Below are positions 1-13,476 of a stretch of 64,000 nucleotides of DNA, one piece after another. A model generated the notes under the pieces. The model made no database searches, had not been told where the DNA came from, and saw only the letters and a program-made list of their open reading frames with translations. Source of the DNA: Pseudomonadota bacterium (lineage in GTDB: Bacteria > Pseudomonadota > Gammaproteobacteria > Burkholderiales > Burkholderiaceae_E); contig JAEWGX010000130.1 of the NCBI GenBank assembly GCA_023388075.1, forward strand, positions 14,971 through 78,970, written 5' to 3'. A program made the translations under genes and the position numbers. The stretch's first letter is position 1. The number at the start of each line of letters is the position of its first letter.

Positions 1-732
1 GTCCGGGGGGATTCGGGCTGGACGCCGAGCCGGGATACCGCCTACCTGGGCGTCATGGTGGACGACCTCACCACCAGCGGCGTGATGGAACCGTACCGCA
101 TGTTCACCAGCCGCGCCGAGTTCCGCTTGAGCCTCCGAGAGGACAACGCCGATCTCCGGCTGACCGAGGCCGGGCGCAGACTCGGCTGCGTCGATGACGA
201 GCGGTGGGAGCGCTTCAGCAGGAAGCGGGACGCCATCGAATCCGAATTCGCGCGACTCCGGGCAACCTGGCTCAATCCCCGGCGCATCGATCAGGTCAGG
301 ATGCAGCAGGTATTGGGGTTTCCGCTTGCAAGCGAGCACTCACTTTCCGATCTTCTGAGACGTCCCGGCGTCACCCTCGCGAAGCTGCTCGATGCGGTTC
401 CCGAGGCGGGTAGCCCCGCCCTGCTGAGCCCACCGGTCGCCGAGCAGGTGGAGATCCAGACGAAGTACCAGGGCTACATCGACCGGCAGCGCCTGGAGGT
501 CGAACGCACAGCACGCCAGGCGGAGACGCCGCTGCCACCCGACTTCGACTACTCGGCAGTCAAAGGGCTCTCGGCCGAAGTCCTGCAGAAGCTCCAGTCC
601 GCCCGCCCGGCCACCGTGGGCCAGGCAAGCCGCATCTCCGGCGTCACCCCTGCCGCGATCTCGCTCCTGCTGGTGAGCCTGAAGCGACTGCACCGGGAGC
701 CGGTGCGGGACGAAACCGCGGTGCGGCAGTGA
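1..732 (+). CDS. mnmG: tRNA uridine-5-carboxymethylaminomethyl modification enzyme MnmG (GidA), 3' part
   Basis: MnmG, with MnmE, installs the carboxymethylaminomethyl group at U34 of certain tRNAs, using FAD. Only the C-terminal part is present: the frame is open from base 1, so the start lies upstream of the window. Recognisable family signatures are EPYRMFTSRAEFRL followed by REDNADLRLT, and near the end the helical C-terminal domain that contacts MnmE/tRNA (YxGYIDRQ, then FDYSAVKGLS and SGVTPAAISLLLVSLKR). The gene ends with TGA at 730-732. It heads the conserved mnmG-rsmG-parAB order that is usually close to the replication origin. Confidence 0.95.
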   Translation, partial: VRGDSGWTPSRDTAYLGVMVDDLTTSGVMEPYRMFTSRAEFRLSLREDNADLRLTEAGRRLGCVDDERWERFSRKRDAIESEFARLRATWLNPRRIDQVRMQQVLGFPLASEHSLSDLLRRPGVTLAKLLDAVPEAGSPALLSPPVAEQVEIQTKYQGYIDRQRLEVERTARQAETPLPPDFDYSAVKGLSAEVLQKLQSARPATVGQASRISGVTPAAISLLLVSLKRLHREPVRDETAVRQ

Positions 733-866
733 CGCCGACGCCGGCCACGCGCTCGAAGCGTACCGCGCCGTCCTGGAATCCGACCGCGTCGCGCAGGAGC
801 ATGCGACGTGCTCGCAGCGGGTCGCCGACCTGGTCCGCCGCGCATGACGCGCGCCTGCGTCGTGGA

Positions 867-1556
867 ATGGAGATGCTGGGCCTGCGATCGACCTCGACCC
901 AGGAGGCTGCCCTCGGCACCTATGTGCGCCTGCTGCTCAAGTGGAATCGCACCTACAACCTGCTCGGCACGGACGACGCAGACGCCGTACTGGATCAGCA
1001 CCTGCTGGACGGCCTCGCCGTACTGCCCGCGCTGGACCGCTGGCTCCCCGGCGACCCGGGCACGCTCGTCGACGTCGGCTCGGGCGGCGGCCTCCCAGGC
1101 ATTCCGATCGCGATCATGCGACCGCACCTGCGCGTCGTCCTGGTCGAGCCCATCGGCAAGAAGGCGGCGTTCCTGAGGCAGGCCATCGCCGAATGTGGCC
1201 TTGAAGGCGTATCGGTCCAGGAAGCGCGTCTGGAGTTACTTACCCGGTCGGAGCTTGCTGCTTCACAGGAAATGGCGATAGCGGGCCCTCACTTCATCTG
1301 CCGGGCCTTCGCCTCGCTGGCCGACTTCGCAACGCTCTGCCTGCCGCTCGTGACCGACGACTCGCTGGTCCTGGCGTTGAAGGCCGCGCGGGCGGAGGAG
1401 GAGGTCGAGGCGCTGCGCGCCAGCGTGCCGTGCATGGAGGTGCTCGCGGTCGAGCCGCTATCGATCCCGGGACAAAGCGCCCAACGCAGCCTGGTCGTGA
1501 TGCAGCCTGCCCGGCGGGCCGCGATCCCGGCAGCCACCACCACGCCGGGCGCCTGA
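867..1556 (+). CDS. rsmG: 16S rRNA (guanine527-N7)-methyltransferase RsmG (GidB)
   Basis: RsmG uses SAM to methylate N7 of G527 in 16S rRNA. The core matches the family: LLLKWNRTYNLLG near the N-terminus, SAM motif I DVGSGGGLPGIPIAI, then ISRAFASL-like FICRAFASLADF and a C-terminal strand ending LVVMQPARR. The start is uncertain. The frame stays open back to a GTG at 729 that overlaps the mnmG stop, but residues encoded by 729-866 are R/S/T/P-rich and do not resemble the family. Alignment to the usual N-terminus favours ATG 867 (or 873), giving about 229 residues; E. coli RsmG has 207. Neither start has a strong ribosome binding site. Confidence 0.88.
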   Translation: MEMLGLRSTSTQEAALGTYVRLLLKWNRTYNLLGTDDADAVLDQHLLDGLAVLPALDRWLPGDPGTLVDVGSGGGLPGIPIAIMRPHLRVVLVEPIGKKAAFLRQAIAECGLEGVSVQEARLELLTRSELAASQEMAIAGPHFICRAFASLADFATLCLPLVTDDSLVLALKAARAEEEVEALRASVPCMEVLAVEPLSIPGQSAQRSLVVMQPARRAAIPAATTTPGA

Positions 1557-1580
1557 CCCGGCCCACTCGGGGAGAATTGC

Positions 1581-2681
1581 TTGGCACTCATCCTGACCAT
1601 CGCCAACCAGAAGGGCGGCGTCGGCAAGACGACCACCTCCGTCAACCTCGCTGCCGCGCTGTCGCGCCATGGCAAGCGCGTGCTGCTCGTCGACCTCGAC
1701 CCGCAGGGCAACGCCACCATGGGCAGCGGCGTCGACAAGCGCCGGCTCGGACGTTCGGTCTACCACGTCCTCATCGGACTCTCGGATGTCGTCGAGACGC
1801 GCGTCCAATGCGAAGCGGGTGGTTACTCACTTCTTCCGGCCAACCGCGAGCTGGCGGGCGCGGAGATCGAGCTGGTGGAGTTCGAGGAACGCGAGACCCG
1901 CCTGAAGGACGCCCTGGATACCGTTCGTGACCAGTACGACTTCATCCTGATCGACTCGCCGCCTTCGCTCTCTCTCCTGACGCTCAACGGGCTCTGCGCC
2001 GCCAACGGCGTCATCATTCCGATGCAGTGCGAGTACTACGCGCTGGAAGGGCTCACCGACCTGGTCAACACGATCAAGAAGGTGCACGCCAACTTCAACA
2101 CCAACATTCGGATCATCGGCATCCTCCGGGTGATGTTCGACGCGCGAATCACCCTGGCGCAGCAGGTTTCCGCCCAGCTCGAGGAGCATTTCAAGGACAA
2201 GGTGTTCCGTTCCATCATCCCCCGCAACATCCGTCTGGCCGAGGCGCCCAGTCACGGACTGCCGGGCGTGATCTTCGATCCGTCCTCCCGGGGTGCCATG
2301 GGCTATCTCGACTTCGCCGCCGAGCTGATCGAGCGGATGCCCACGTTCCGTATCCCACCGTCGGCGCGACCGGGGCAGGGCGTCGGGACCCCGCCGACGA
2401 CGTCGACCGCCGGGACCGCGGTGGCGGCCTCGGCACCCGCCGCACAATCCGCCGTCGCGCCACCGGTAGGGAGCCCGACAGTCCAGCCCTACTCGCCGAC
2501 AGAAAGCCCCTCTCAGCCGATGTCAGCGCCCACTCACACGAGTTCCGTCGAGGTCGCGGGCAGCAACCCCGACCACCCTGGCGAATCGAGCAGCCCTCGC
2601 GCCGGCGACGTGAGCCAGTCCGACGAGCCCGACGCGGCCGAAGCACAGCCCCTCGTATCCAACGGAGACGCGCAGCGATGA
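1581..2681 (+). CDS. parA: Chromosome-partitioning ATPase ParA (Soj) with long disordered C-terminal tail
   Basis: ParA-type P-loop ATPase that binds DNA nonspecifically and moves ParB-parS complexes during origin segregation. The deviant Walker A motif KGGVGKTT is at residues 11-18, followed by VLLVDLDPQGNATMGSG and the switch region IDSPPSLSLLTLN. The start is TTG 1581 behind GGGGAGA. Ordinary chromosomal ParA ends near residue 260. Here about 100 further residues follow, rich in Pro, Ser, Thr and Ala and then acidic, with no recognisable domain. The stop overlaps the parB start (ATGA), so the two are translationally coupled. Confidence 0.95.
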   Translation: MALILTIANQKGGVGKTTTSVNLAAALSRHGKRVLLVDLDPQGNATMGSGVDKRRLGRSVYHVLIGLSDVVETRVQCEAGGYSLLPANRELAGAEIELVEFEERETRLKDALDTVRDQYDFILIDSPPSLSLLTLNGLCAANGVIIPMQCEYYALEGLTDLVNTIKKVHANFNTNIRIIGILRVMFDARITLAQQVSAQLEEHFKDKVFRSIIPRNIRLAEAPSHGLPGVIFDPSSRGAMGYLDFAAELIERMPTFRIPPSARPGQGVGTPPTTSTAGTAVAASAPAAQSAVAPPVGSPTVQPYSPTESPSQPMSAPTHTSSVEVAGSNPDHPGESSSPRAGDVSQSDEPDAAEAQPLVSNGDAQR

Positions 2682-3634
2682 CCCGCAAGCACAAAGGCGG
2701 CCTAGGCCGCGGCCTCAACGCCCTGCTCGGTGGCGACACCGACTTCACGCCGCCGCCCCAGGTGCCCGCGGGACCGGCCGCGGACGAGCCGATCCGCGAG
2801 CTGCCGCTCAATCGCATGCAGGCCGGTCGCTACCAGCCCCGCACGCGGATGGACGAGACCGCGCTGCAGGAGCTCGCCGACTCCATCCGAGAGCATGGCC
2901 TGCTGCAGCCGATCGTCGTCAGGTCGATTGGCGACGACCGCTACGAGATCATCGCGGGCGAGCGCCGTTTCCGCGCCGCGGCGCTGGCGCAACTGCGCAC
3001 GGTCCCGGTCGTGGTGCGCGAGGTCAGCGACGAGAACGCGCTGGCGATCGCGCTGATCGAGAACATCCAGCGCGAAGACCTGAACCCCCTGGAGGAAGCT
3101 ACCGCGATCCGGCGGCTGATCGAGGAGTTCAGCTACACCCACGAACAGGCATCTCAGGCGATCGGACGCTCGCGCAGCGCCACGTCGAACCTGCTGCGGT
3201 TGCTCAACCTGGCCGAACCGGTCCAGACGATGTTGCTCGCCGGCGACATCGAGATGGGCCATGCCCGTTCGCTGCTTTCGCTCGACCGGGCGCAGCAGAT
3301 CCTGGTCGCGCACCAGGTGGTGCAGCGTCGGCTCTCGGTACGCGAAACGGAGAAGCTGGTGACCCAGACGCTGGCCGCCGCGGAGCGCGACAGCGCGCTG
3401 CAGGTTGCAGCCTCCCAGGCGTCGCTGGGCTCGCGCCGCTTCCGCGGCATGCCGGACCGGGATGTCGCGCGACTGCGCGAACGGCTGGCGGACCAGCTCG
3501 GCACGGAGGTGGAGATCGTGAGCAAGCCGAGCGGGCGCGGCCGGCTCGTCATCCACTTCTCGAGCAACGACGCCTTCGGCGACCTGCTGGATCGCCTGCA
3601 GCTGGCGACGGCGCTCGACGAAGAGTCGGTCTGA
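2678..3634 (+). CDS. parB: Chromosome-partitioning protein ParB (Spo0J)
   Basis: DNA-binding CTPase that loads at parS sites and spreads as a clamp, the partner of ParA. The N-terminus KGGLGRGLNALLG is the typical ParA-interacting peptide. It is followed by the ParB/Srx nucleotide-binding domain, with GERRFRAA and the ENIQREDLNPLEEA box, then a helix-turn-helix (QASQAIGRSRSATSNLLRLL) and a C-terminal dimerisation domain. It has 318 residues, normal for the family. ATG 2678 overlaps the parA stop. No parS-like TGTTTCACGTGAAACA palindrome was noticed in the window. Confidence 0.96.
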   Translation: MTRKHKGGLGRGLNALLGGDTDFTPPPQVPAGPAADEPIRELPLNRMQAGRYQPRTRMDETALQELADSIREHGLLQPIVVRSIGDDRYEIIAGERRFRAAALAQLRTVPVVVREVSDENALAIALIENIQREDLNPLEEATAIRRLIEEFSYTHEQASQAIGRSRSATSNLLRLLNLAEPVQTMLLAGDIEMGHARSLLSLDRAQQILVAHQVVQRRLSVRETEKLVTQTLAAAERDSALQVAASQASLGSRRFRGMPDRDVARLRERLADQLGTEVEIVSKPSGRGRLVIHFSSNDAFGDLLDRLQLATALDEESV

Positions 3635-4037
3635 GCGGCCCCGCACGCACACCGGTGAAGGACGAGCGGCGGGGACCTCCGCGGTCGGTGGCGTCCTAAT
3701 CCTGCATCACACGCCGTGCGGCCGATTTTGACCGGGTAAGTACTTCCCCTTATACTCCACAGGCTTTGTCTGCTGCGACCTCGGCAGCGGACGGTAGTCG
3801 GTTCGGGGCGCTTGCTTTTTCTCGTTGCGGCCGAACCTGGGCCAGGGCACCCGGCTGGATGCATCGGGCTGCGGACGTGGATGTGATGCGTTCCCGGCAC
3901 GGCACCGGCTCGGATCGCCGGCCGCGCGCATCCGGTCGGCGCCATTCGATGGCACGTGGCTGCGGCAGGCGCGGCGTGCGATCGGGAATTCGCCCAGCGG
4001 CCGAGGTCGGATCCGGAAGCAACAGAGGAGCGTCGCC
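3635..4037 (+). other. parB-atpI intergenic region with the ATP synthase promoter and a long leader
   Basis: This 400-base gap has no convincing gene: the open frames in it have poor composition and no family match. It carries the near-consensus promoter at 3728-3756. Transcription from there would give a leader of about 275 nt before atpI. No riboswitch fold or leader peptide was recognised in the leader, and no clear parB terminator was seen. Confidence 0.6.
3728..3756 (+). promoter_or_regulatory. Sigma70-type promoter for the atp operon
   Basis: The -35 hexamer TTGACC (3728-3733) and -10 hexamer TATACT (3751-3756) are separated by exactly 17 nt. Each differs from consensus by one base. 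The promoter sits in an otherwise GC-rich gap and is correctly oriented towards atpI, 282 nt downstream of the -10. Start site and strength are inferred, not measured. Confidence 0.75.
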
Positions 4038-4457
4038 GTGTTGATGGCCGTCATGCTGCAGATCGCATCGGTGCTGGTGCTGGCGCTCGGCGCGGCACTG
4101 GTGTCCGATTGGACGAGCGCGGGCTATGCCGTGCTCGGGGGTGCGGCGGCGATCATCCCGAACGGTCTCTTCGCATTGCGATTGGCGACCCATCGGGGAC
4201 GGTCCGCGGAGTCGTACCCGGTGGTGTTCTTCCTGGGTCAGCTGTCCAAGATCGTCCTGACGGTGGGCTTGCTGGCCGCGATCAACAAGTGGCTTGGGCC
4301 GGTGAGCTGGCTGCCGCTTCTGCTCGGTCTGATCGTCGCATTGCAGGCACCGCTGTTCGCGCTGCTGTATGTGGGCGGGCGAGCGGCGGACCCAGGCGAG
4401 CCGGCGGAAGAAGCCGGCACGCGCTCTCGCGATAGACCGATAGCAAGTACGGACTAA
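4038..4457 (+). CDS. atpI: ATP synthase subunit I (AtpI)
   Basis: Small four-helix membrane protein thought to help c-ring assembly or Mg2+ supply during F1Fo biogenesis. It has 139 residues and four hydrophobic segments: about 5-25, 30-50, 70-90 and 95-120. The motif GxAAIIPNGLFALRL between helices 2 and 3, then VVFFLGQLSKIVLTVGLL, fit the proteobacterial AtpI family. GTG 4038 is preceded by AGAGGAG with a 7-nt gap; TTG 4041 or ATG 4044 are possible alternatives. It is the first gene of the atp operon. Confidence 0.85.
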   Translation: MLMAVMLQIASVLVLALGAALVSDWTSAGYAVLGGAAAIIPNGLFALRLATHRGRSAESYPVVFFLGQLSKIVLTVGLLAAINKWLGPVSWLPLLLGLIVALQAPLFALLYVGGRAADPGEPAEEAGTRSRDRPIASTD

Positions 4458-5678
<1,221 letters not shown>

Positions 5679-5707
5679 GCAATCGTTCCATCACGGAGTA
5701 GACCAGC

Positions 5708-6181
5708 GTGAACCTAAACGCGACGCTGCTGGTGCAGATCGTGGTGTTCGCCGCGCTCTGGTGGTTTACCGCCAGATTCGTGTGGCCGCCCATCACGACC
5801 GCACTCGATGAGCGCAGCAAGAAGATCGCCGACGGCCTGGCCGCGGCTGACAAGGCCAAGGCCGACCTGCAGGCCGCGGAGGCGCGGGTCGAGGCCGAGC
5901 TGAAGACCGCGCGCGAGAGCGCCTCGGAAGTGCGGACGGTCGCGGAGAAGCAGGCCGCGCAGCTTCTGGAGGAAGCACGCGCGGAGGCCGCCGCCATCGT
6001 CGCGGCCGCACGCAAGGCGGCCGAGGAAGAGGCGGCCCTGGCCGCGCAACGGGCCCGCGAGCAGCTGCGAGATCAGGTCGCGACGCTGGCGGTCGCCGGC
6101 GCCGAACGCATCCTGCGCACGGAGATCGACCAGAATCGGCATGCGACCCTGCTCGCCAACCTGAAGAACGAACTGCACTAG
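5708..6181 (+). CDS. atpF: F1Fo ATP synthase subunit b
   Basis: Peripheral stalk subunit with one N-terminal membrane helix ([21 protein letters not shown]) and a long charged Ala/Glu/Lys/Arg-rich coiled coil that binds delta. GTG 5708 starts 157 residues, the usual length being about 156. It is followed 6 nt later by atpH. Confidence 0.96.
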   Translation: MNLNATLLVQIVVFAALWWFTARFVWPPITTALDERSKKIADGLAAADKAKADLQAAEARVEAELKTARESASEVRTVAEKQAAQLLEEARAEAAAIVAAARKAAEEEAALAAQRAREQLRDQVATLAVAGAERILRTEIDQNRHATLLANLKNELH

Positions 6182-6187
6182 GCGCAC

Positions 6188-6721
6188 ATGGCGGAGTCAC
6201 AGACAATCGCGCGTCCGTATGCCGACGCGGCCTTCAGCCTGGCGGTGGAACAGGGCGGGCTGCCGGCATGGTCCGATGCGCTCGGGCGCCTCGCCGCGGT
6301 GATGCGCAACCCCGAAGCGCAGGCGATCGTCGCGGACCCGCGGATCACGATCGACCGCATCGTGGACCTCATCGCGGAAGCGGCGGGCGATCTCTCCGCT
6401 GAGCAGCGCAACTTCGTTCGCGTGCTCGCGGAAAACGACCGGCTCCCGGTGCTGCCGGAGATCGCGGCCCAGTTCGAGGACAAGCGCAACCGCCACGACG
6501 ACGTGCTCGATGTCGACGTCGTGTCCGCCTACCCGGTGACCGACAGCCAGCTGGCCGAGGTGGTCGGCACGCTGCAGGAACGCTTCGGCCGCAAGGTCAA
6601 GGCCAGCTCCGAGGTGGATCCCGAGCTGATCGGCGGCGTGATGATCCGCATTGGCGATGAAGTGATCGACGCATCCGTGCGCGGCAAGCTGGCCCAGCTT
6701 GCCGCGACCCTGAAGAACTAA
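6188..6721 (+). CDS. atpH: F1Fo ATP synthase subunit delta
   Basis: Stalk subunit that links the top of F1 to subunit b. It has 177 residues with the family N-terminus TIARPYADAAFSLA and the C-terminal signature DPELIGGVMIRIGDEVIDASVRGKL (broken here only for description), which is diagnostic of AtpH. It lies between atpF and atpA in the canonical order. Confidence 0.96.
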   Translation: MAESQTIARPYADAAFSLAVEQGGLPAWSDALGRLAAVMRNPEAQAIVADPRITIDRIVDLIAEAAGDLSAEQRNFVRVLAENDRLPVLPEIAAQFEDKRNRHDDVLDVDVVSAYPVTDSQLAEVVGTLQERFGRKVKASSEVDPELIGGVMIRIGDEVIDASVRGKLAQLAATLKN

Positions 6722-6730
6722 GGAGTTCCC

Positions 6731-8272
<1,542 letters not shown>

Positions 8273-8390
8273 AGCGGACACCCGAGCGTCCGCGGCTTGC
8301 GCGGGACGCGTGGCGTTGGCTCCTCGCGGCGGCCGGCGGACCGGCAGGGCCGGATCCGCGCTTGCTGTGATTTTTGGCTAGGGAACTGGG

Positions 8391-10770
<2,380 letters not shown>

Positions 10771-10783
10771 GGCGCCGCGCAAG

Positions 10784-11200
10784 ATGAACACAGTACATGT
10801 CGACGTGGTGAGCGCCGAGGAGTCGATCTTCGACGGCGAAGCGGAGTTCGTCGCGCTGCCGGGCGAGGCGGGCGAGCTCGGCATCTATCCGCAGCACGCG
10901 CCGCTGATCACGCGCATCAAGGCGGGCGCGGTGCGCATCAAGCTGCCGAGCCGCGCGGAAGAGGAGTTCGTCTTCGTCGCCGGCGGCATCCTGGAAGTGC
11001 AGCCCAACCGCGTCACCGTGCTCGCCGATACGGCCATCCGCGGCGCGGACCTGGACGAGGCCAAGGCCGCCGACGCCCAGAAGCGCGCCGAGGAGGCGAT
11101 GGCCAACGCCAAGAGCGACATCGACCTCGCCCGCGCCCAGTCGGAGTTCGCCACGATGGCCGCGCAGCTCGCCGCTATCCGCAAGCTGCGCAAGAAGTAA
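10784..11200 (+). CDS. atpC: F1Fo ATP synthase subunit epsilon
   Basis: Small F1 subunit that couples rotor to ring and can inhibit ATP hydrolysis. It has 138 residues: the N-terminal beta sandwich ([33 protein letters not shown]) and a C-terminal helical hairpin rich in Ala/Lys/Glu. It is the last gene of the atp operon. No intrinsic terminator with a T-run was seen after it. Confidence 0.96.
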   Translation: MNTVHVDVVSAEESIFDGEAEFVALPGEAGELGIYPQHAPLITRIKAGAVRIKLPSRAEEEFVFVAGGILEVQPNRVTVLADTAIRGADLDEAKAADAQKRAEEAMANAKSDIDLARAQSEFATMAAQLAAIRKLRKK

Positions 11201-11272
11201 CTCCCGATCGACATCCGGCCTGCGGGATCGGCGCGCGGTTCTCGAGGAAACGCCGGGCCGCCCCAAGTTTCC

Positions 11273-12097
11273 TTGACCCCCTCGGGGGGCGGGCCGGAGG
11301 AAGCCCGGCCCTCGGGGCACTCCCTGGAGGCGCCGCTTCCCGGCCGGCGGACCGCGCTGGTCGCGGGCGCCGTCGGGCGGCTTGGTGAAGCCTTGCTCTC
11401 GGCCGTGGTTTCTTCGCCGCGCTACGAGACGGTCCGAGTCCTCATCGACCGGCCGCTCGCCTCGACCGTTGCCGGCCTTGCCGGAATCACCCTGGAGTCG
11501 ATCGCCGATCCTGGCTACGCCTGGACGGGCGCGCCCCGCAAGGGAGCCCCCGGGTCTGCGCGCGCGGGCGACTCACGAGCGGCCGGTACGGGCGAGCTCG
11601 ACGTCTTCGCCTGCTGGACGGATCCGGCCGATCCGCTCGCCCGCACTCCGAACGGGCGGGACGCCGCCTACACCGCGATCACCGATCCCGCAGCGCTGCG
11701 CCGCCTGGCCACCGCGGCGACCGCTCGCGGCGCGCGCCGGCTCCTTATCCTCGCGCCGCTCGCCGCCTGGCAGCAGGTGTCCGCGGCCGAACGAATGCTC
11801 CCGCAGGCGATGGAGCTCGAGCTCGCGGCGCTTGCGGTCCCGACGGTGATCGTCATGCGTCCGACCACCGAGCGGGGGCCTGCCGCGAGCGGCACCCGCT
11901 TGCAGCGCCTGGTGCGCTTCTACCTGTCTCAACTTCGCTTCATGCTGCCCTCGTCCACCCACGCGCTGCGCTCGATCGAGATCGCACGCGCGGCGCTCGC
12001 TCTCATGGCCGAGGCCGACGCACCCGGCCTGCGCGTGGTGACGCTCGACGAAATCCGGCAACATGCCCTTCAACGACACCCAGGGCCGAACCGATGA
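11273..12097 (+). CDS. NAD(P)-binding Rossmann-fold protein (atypical SDR/NmrA-like)
   Basis: A putative nucleotide-binding protein of about 274 residues. After a Gly/Pro-rich start it has strand-loop-helix [15 protein letters not shown], a GxxGxxG dinucleotide site. Later come an alternating hydrophobic core ([25 protein letters not shown]) and C-terminal helices resembling the atypical SDR family that includes HTATIP2/NmrA-like proteins. No catalytic YxxxK is visible, so an enzymatic reaction is not assigned. TTG 11273 is the only early start; the true start could be later. Its stop overlaps hemE (ATGA), suggesting co-translation with heme synthesis. Confidence 0.6.
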   Translation: MTPSGGGPEEARPSGHSLEAPLPGRRTALVAGAVGRLGEALLSAVVSSPRYETVRVLIDRPLASTVAGLAGITLESIADPGYAWTGAPRKGAPGSARAGDSRAAGTGELDVFACWTDPADPLARTPNGRDAAYTAITDPAALRRLATAATARGARRLLILAPLAAWQQVSAAERMLPQAMELELAALAVPTVIVMRPTTERGPAASGTRLQRLVRFYLSQLRFMLPSSTHALRSIEIARAALALMAEADAPGLRVVTLDEIRQHALQRHPGPNR

Positions 12098-13209
12098 ACC
12101 GACCCCCTACCGAAGAAACCCGGGCAGGCGAGCAGCGCCCCAACGACGTCTTCCTGCGCGCACTCCGACGCGAGCAGACGCCGTACACGCCGATCTGGCT
12201 GATGCGCCAGGCCGGCCGCTACCTGCCGGAGTACAACGCCACCCGCGCGATCGCCGGCGACTTCATGAGCCTGTGCCGGACGCCGGAGCTGGCCTGCGAG
12301 GTCACGCTGCAGCCGCTCGAGCGCTTCCCGCTCGACGCGGCGATCCTCTTCTCCGACATCCTCACCATTCCGGATGCGATGGGCCTGGGGCTCACCTTCG
12401 TCGACGGGGAGGGGCCGAAGTTCCGCCATCCGCTGCGGACCGAGGCGGACATCCTGCGGCTCGGCGTGCCCGACCCGACCGCTGAGCTGGGCTACGTCCT
12501 GGACGCGGTGCGCACCATCCGGGGCGCCCTGGCAGGCCGCGTTCCGCTGATCGGGTTCTCCGGCAGCCCGTGGACGCTGGCCTGCTACATGATCGAAGGC
12601 GGCGGCAGCGCGGATTTCCGCCACGCGCGTTCGCTGCTGTACCGCCGCCCCGACCTGATGCGGCGGCTGCTGGACGTGAACACGGAGGCGGTGAGCGCCT
12701 ACCTGAACGCACAGATCGAAGCCGGCGCCCAGGCGGTGATGCTCTTCGATACCTGGGGCGGCAACCTGGCCGATGGCCACTTCCAGTCGTTCTCCCTCGC
12801 CTACCTGGAACGGGTGGTACGCAGCCTGCGCACGCCTGCGGGCCTCACAGCCCCGGTCCCGGTCATCGTCTTCACCAAGGGCGGGGGCCAGTGGCTGGAA
12901 GCGCTCGCCGGCATCGGCGCCGCGGCGGTCGGCGTGGATTGGACCGTCGATCTGGGGCAGGCGCGTCGCCGGATCGGAGACCGTTGCGCGATCCAGGGCA
13001 ACCTGGACCCGATGGCGCTGCTCGCCGGCCCCAAGGAGGCTCGTCGCGAGGCGGTCCGCACCCTCGAGAGCTTCGGTCGACCGACCGACGGCCAGGCCCA
13101 TATCTTCAACCTGGGCCATGGGATCAACCAGTTCACGCCCCCGGAAAACGTGCTGGCACTGGTGGAGACCGTCCACGAGCACAGCCGAAAACAGCGGCTC
13201 GCCGGGTGA
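12094..13209 (+). CDS. hemE: Uroporphyrinogen decarboxylase HemE
   Basis: Cytosolic enzyme that decarboxylates the four acetates of uroporphyrinogen III to coproporphyrinogen III. It has 371 residues. The signature [15 protein letters not shown] contains the substrate-binding arginines. [13 protein letters not shown] carries the conserved aspartate, and [16 protein letters not shown] and FNLGHGI are also family motifs. The start overlaps the upstream gene (ATGA). It ends at the AT-rich region before priA. Confidence 0.97.
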   Translation: MNRPPTEETRAGEQRPNDVFLRALRREQTPYTPIWLMRQAGRYLPEYNATRAIAGDFMSLCRTPELACEVTLQPLERFPLDAAILFSDILTIPDAMGLGLTFVDGEGPKFRHPLRTEADILRLGVPDPTAELGYVLDAVRTIRGALAGRVPLIGFSGSPWTLACYMIEGGGSADFRHARSLLYRRPDLMRRLLDVNTEAVSAYLNAQIEAGAQAVMLFDTWGGNLADGHFQSFSLAYLERVVRSLRTPAGLTAPVPVIVFTKGGGQWLEALAGIGAAAVGVDWTVDLGQARRRIGDRCAIQGNLDPMALLAGPKEARREAVRTLESFGRPTDGQAHIFNLGHGINQFTPPENVLALVETVHEHSRKQRLAG

Positions 13210-13476
13210 GTGGACCCTCACTTTTCGCCCGACCGCCGATTGACTTATGCACAAATTTCTGAGCGGGCGCAGCAATTGTCATAATTCCCGGCCGGAACCA
13301 GCCGATTGGGCTAAGTCATTGATTTGACAGCACGTAATTATGACAAAAATGTGGGCAAACCCGTGCGAGCCCGCTAATTACGCGGGTTCGCGGGCGGTTT
13401 CTTCGAGATCTGCACACGTTTATCCACAGATTTTGTGTAGAACTGGAAAACCCGTGGAAAGTCCGATGGTTGCCGG
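13210..13476. other. AT-rich hemE-priA intergenic region with DnaA boxes (candidate origin or DnaA-controlled site)
   Basis: Two perfect DnaA boxes of form TTATNCACA are visible: TTATGCACA at 13245-13253 and TTATCCACA at 13420-13428. Two-mismatch variants occur at 13350-13358 (reverse), 13408-13416 and 13434-13442 (reverse). Between them lies an AT-rich stretch and an 11-bp inverted repeat. The composition differs sharply from the GC-rich surroundings. The neighbourhood (mnmG, rsmG, parAB nearby) is origin-like, and alphaproteobacterial origins are known beside hemE, though on its 5' side. Origin function is inference; DnaA regulation of priA is an alternative. Confidence 0.45.
13276..13346. 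repeat. 11-bp perfect inverted repeat, AT-rich
   Basis: TTGTCATAATT (13276-13286) and its exact complement AATTATGACAA (13336-13346) are separated by 49 nt. Such a pair is not expected by chance in GC-rich DNA and sits between two perfect DnaA boxes. It could be paired protein-binding sites in an origin or promoter. Confidence 0.7.

Noticed and set aside
3766..4044. Open frames of 80-115 codons in the parB-atpI leader
   Set aside because: Arg/Ser/Gly-rich, no start signal and no match; more likely untranslated leader than genes.
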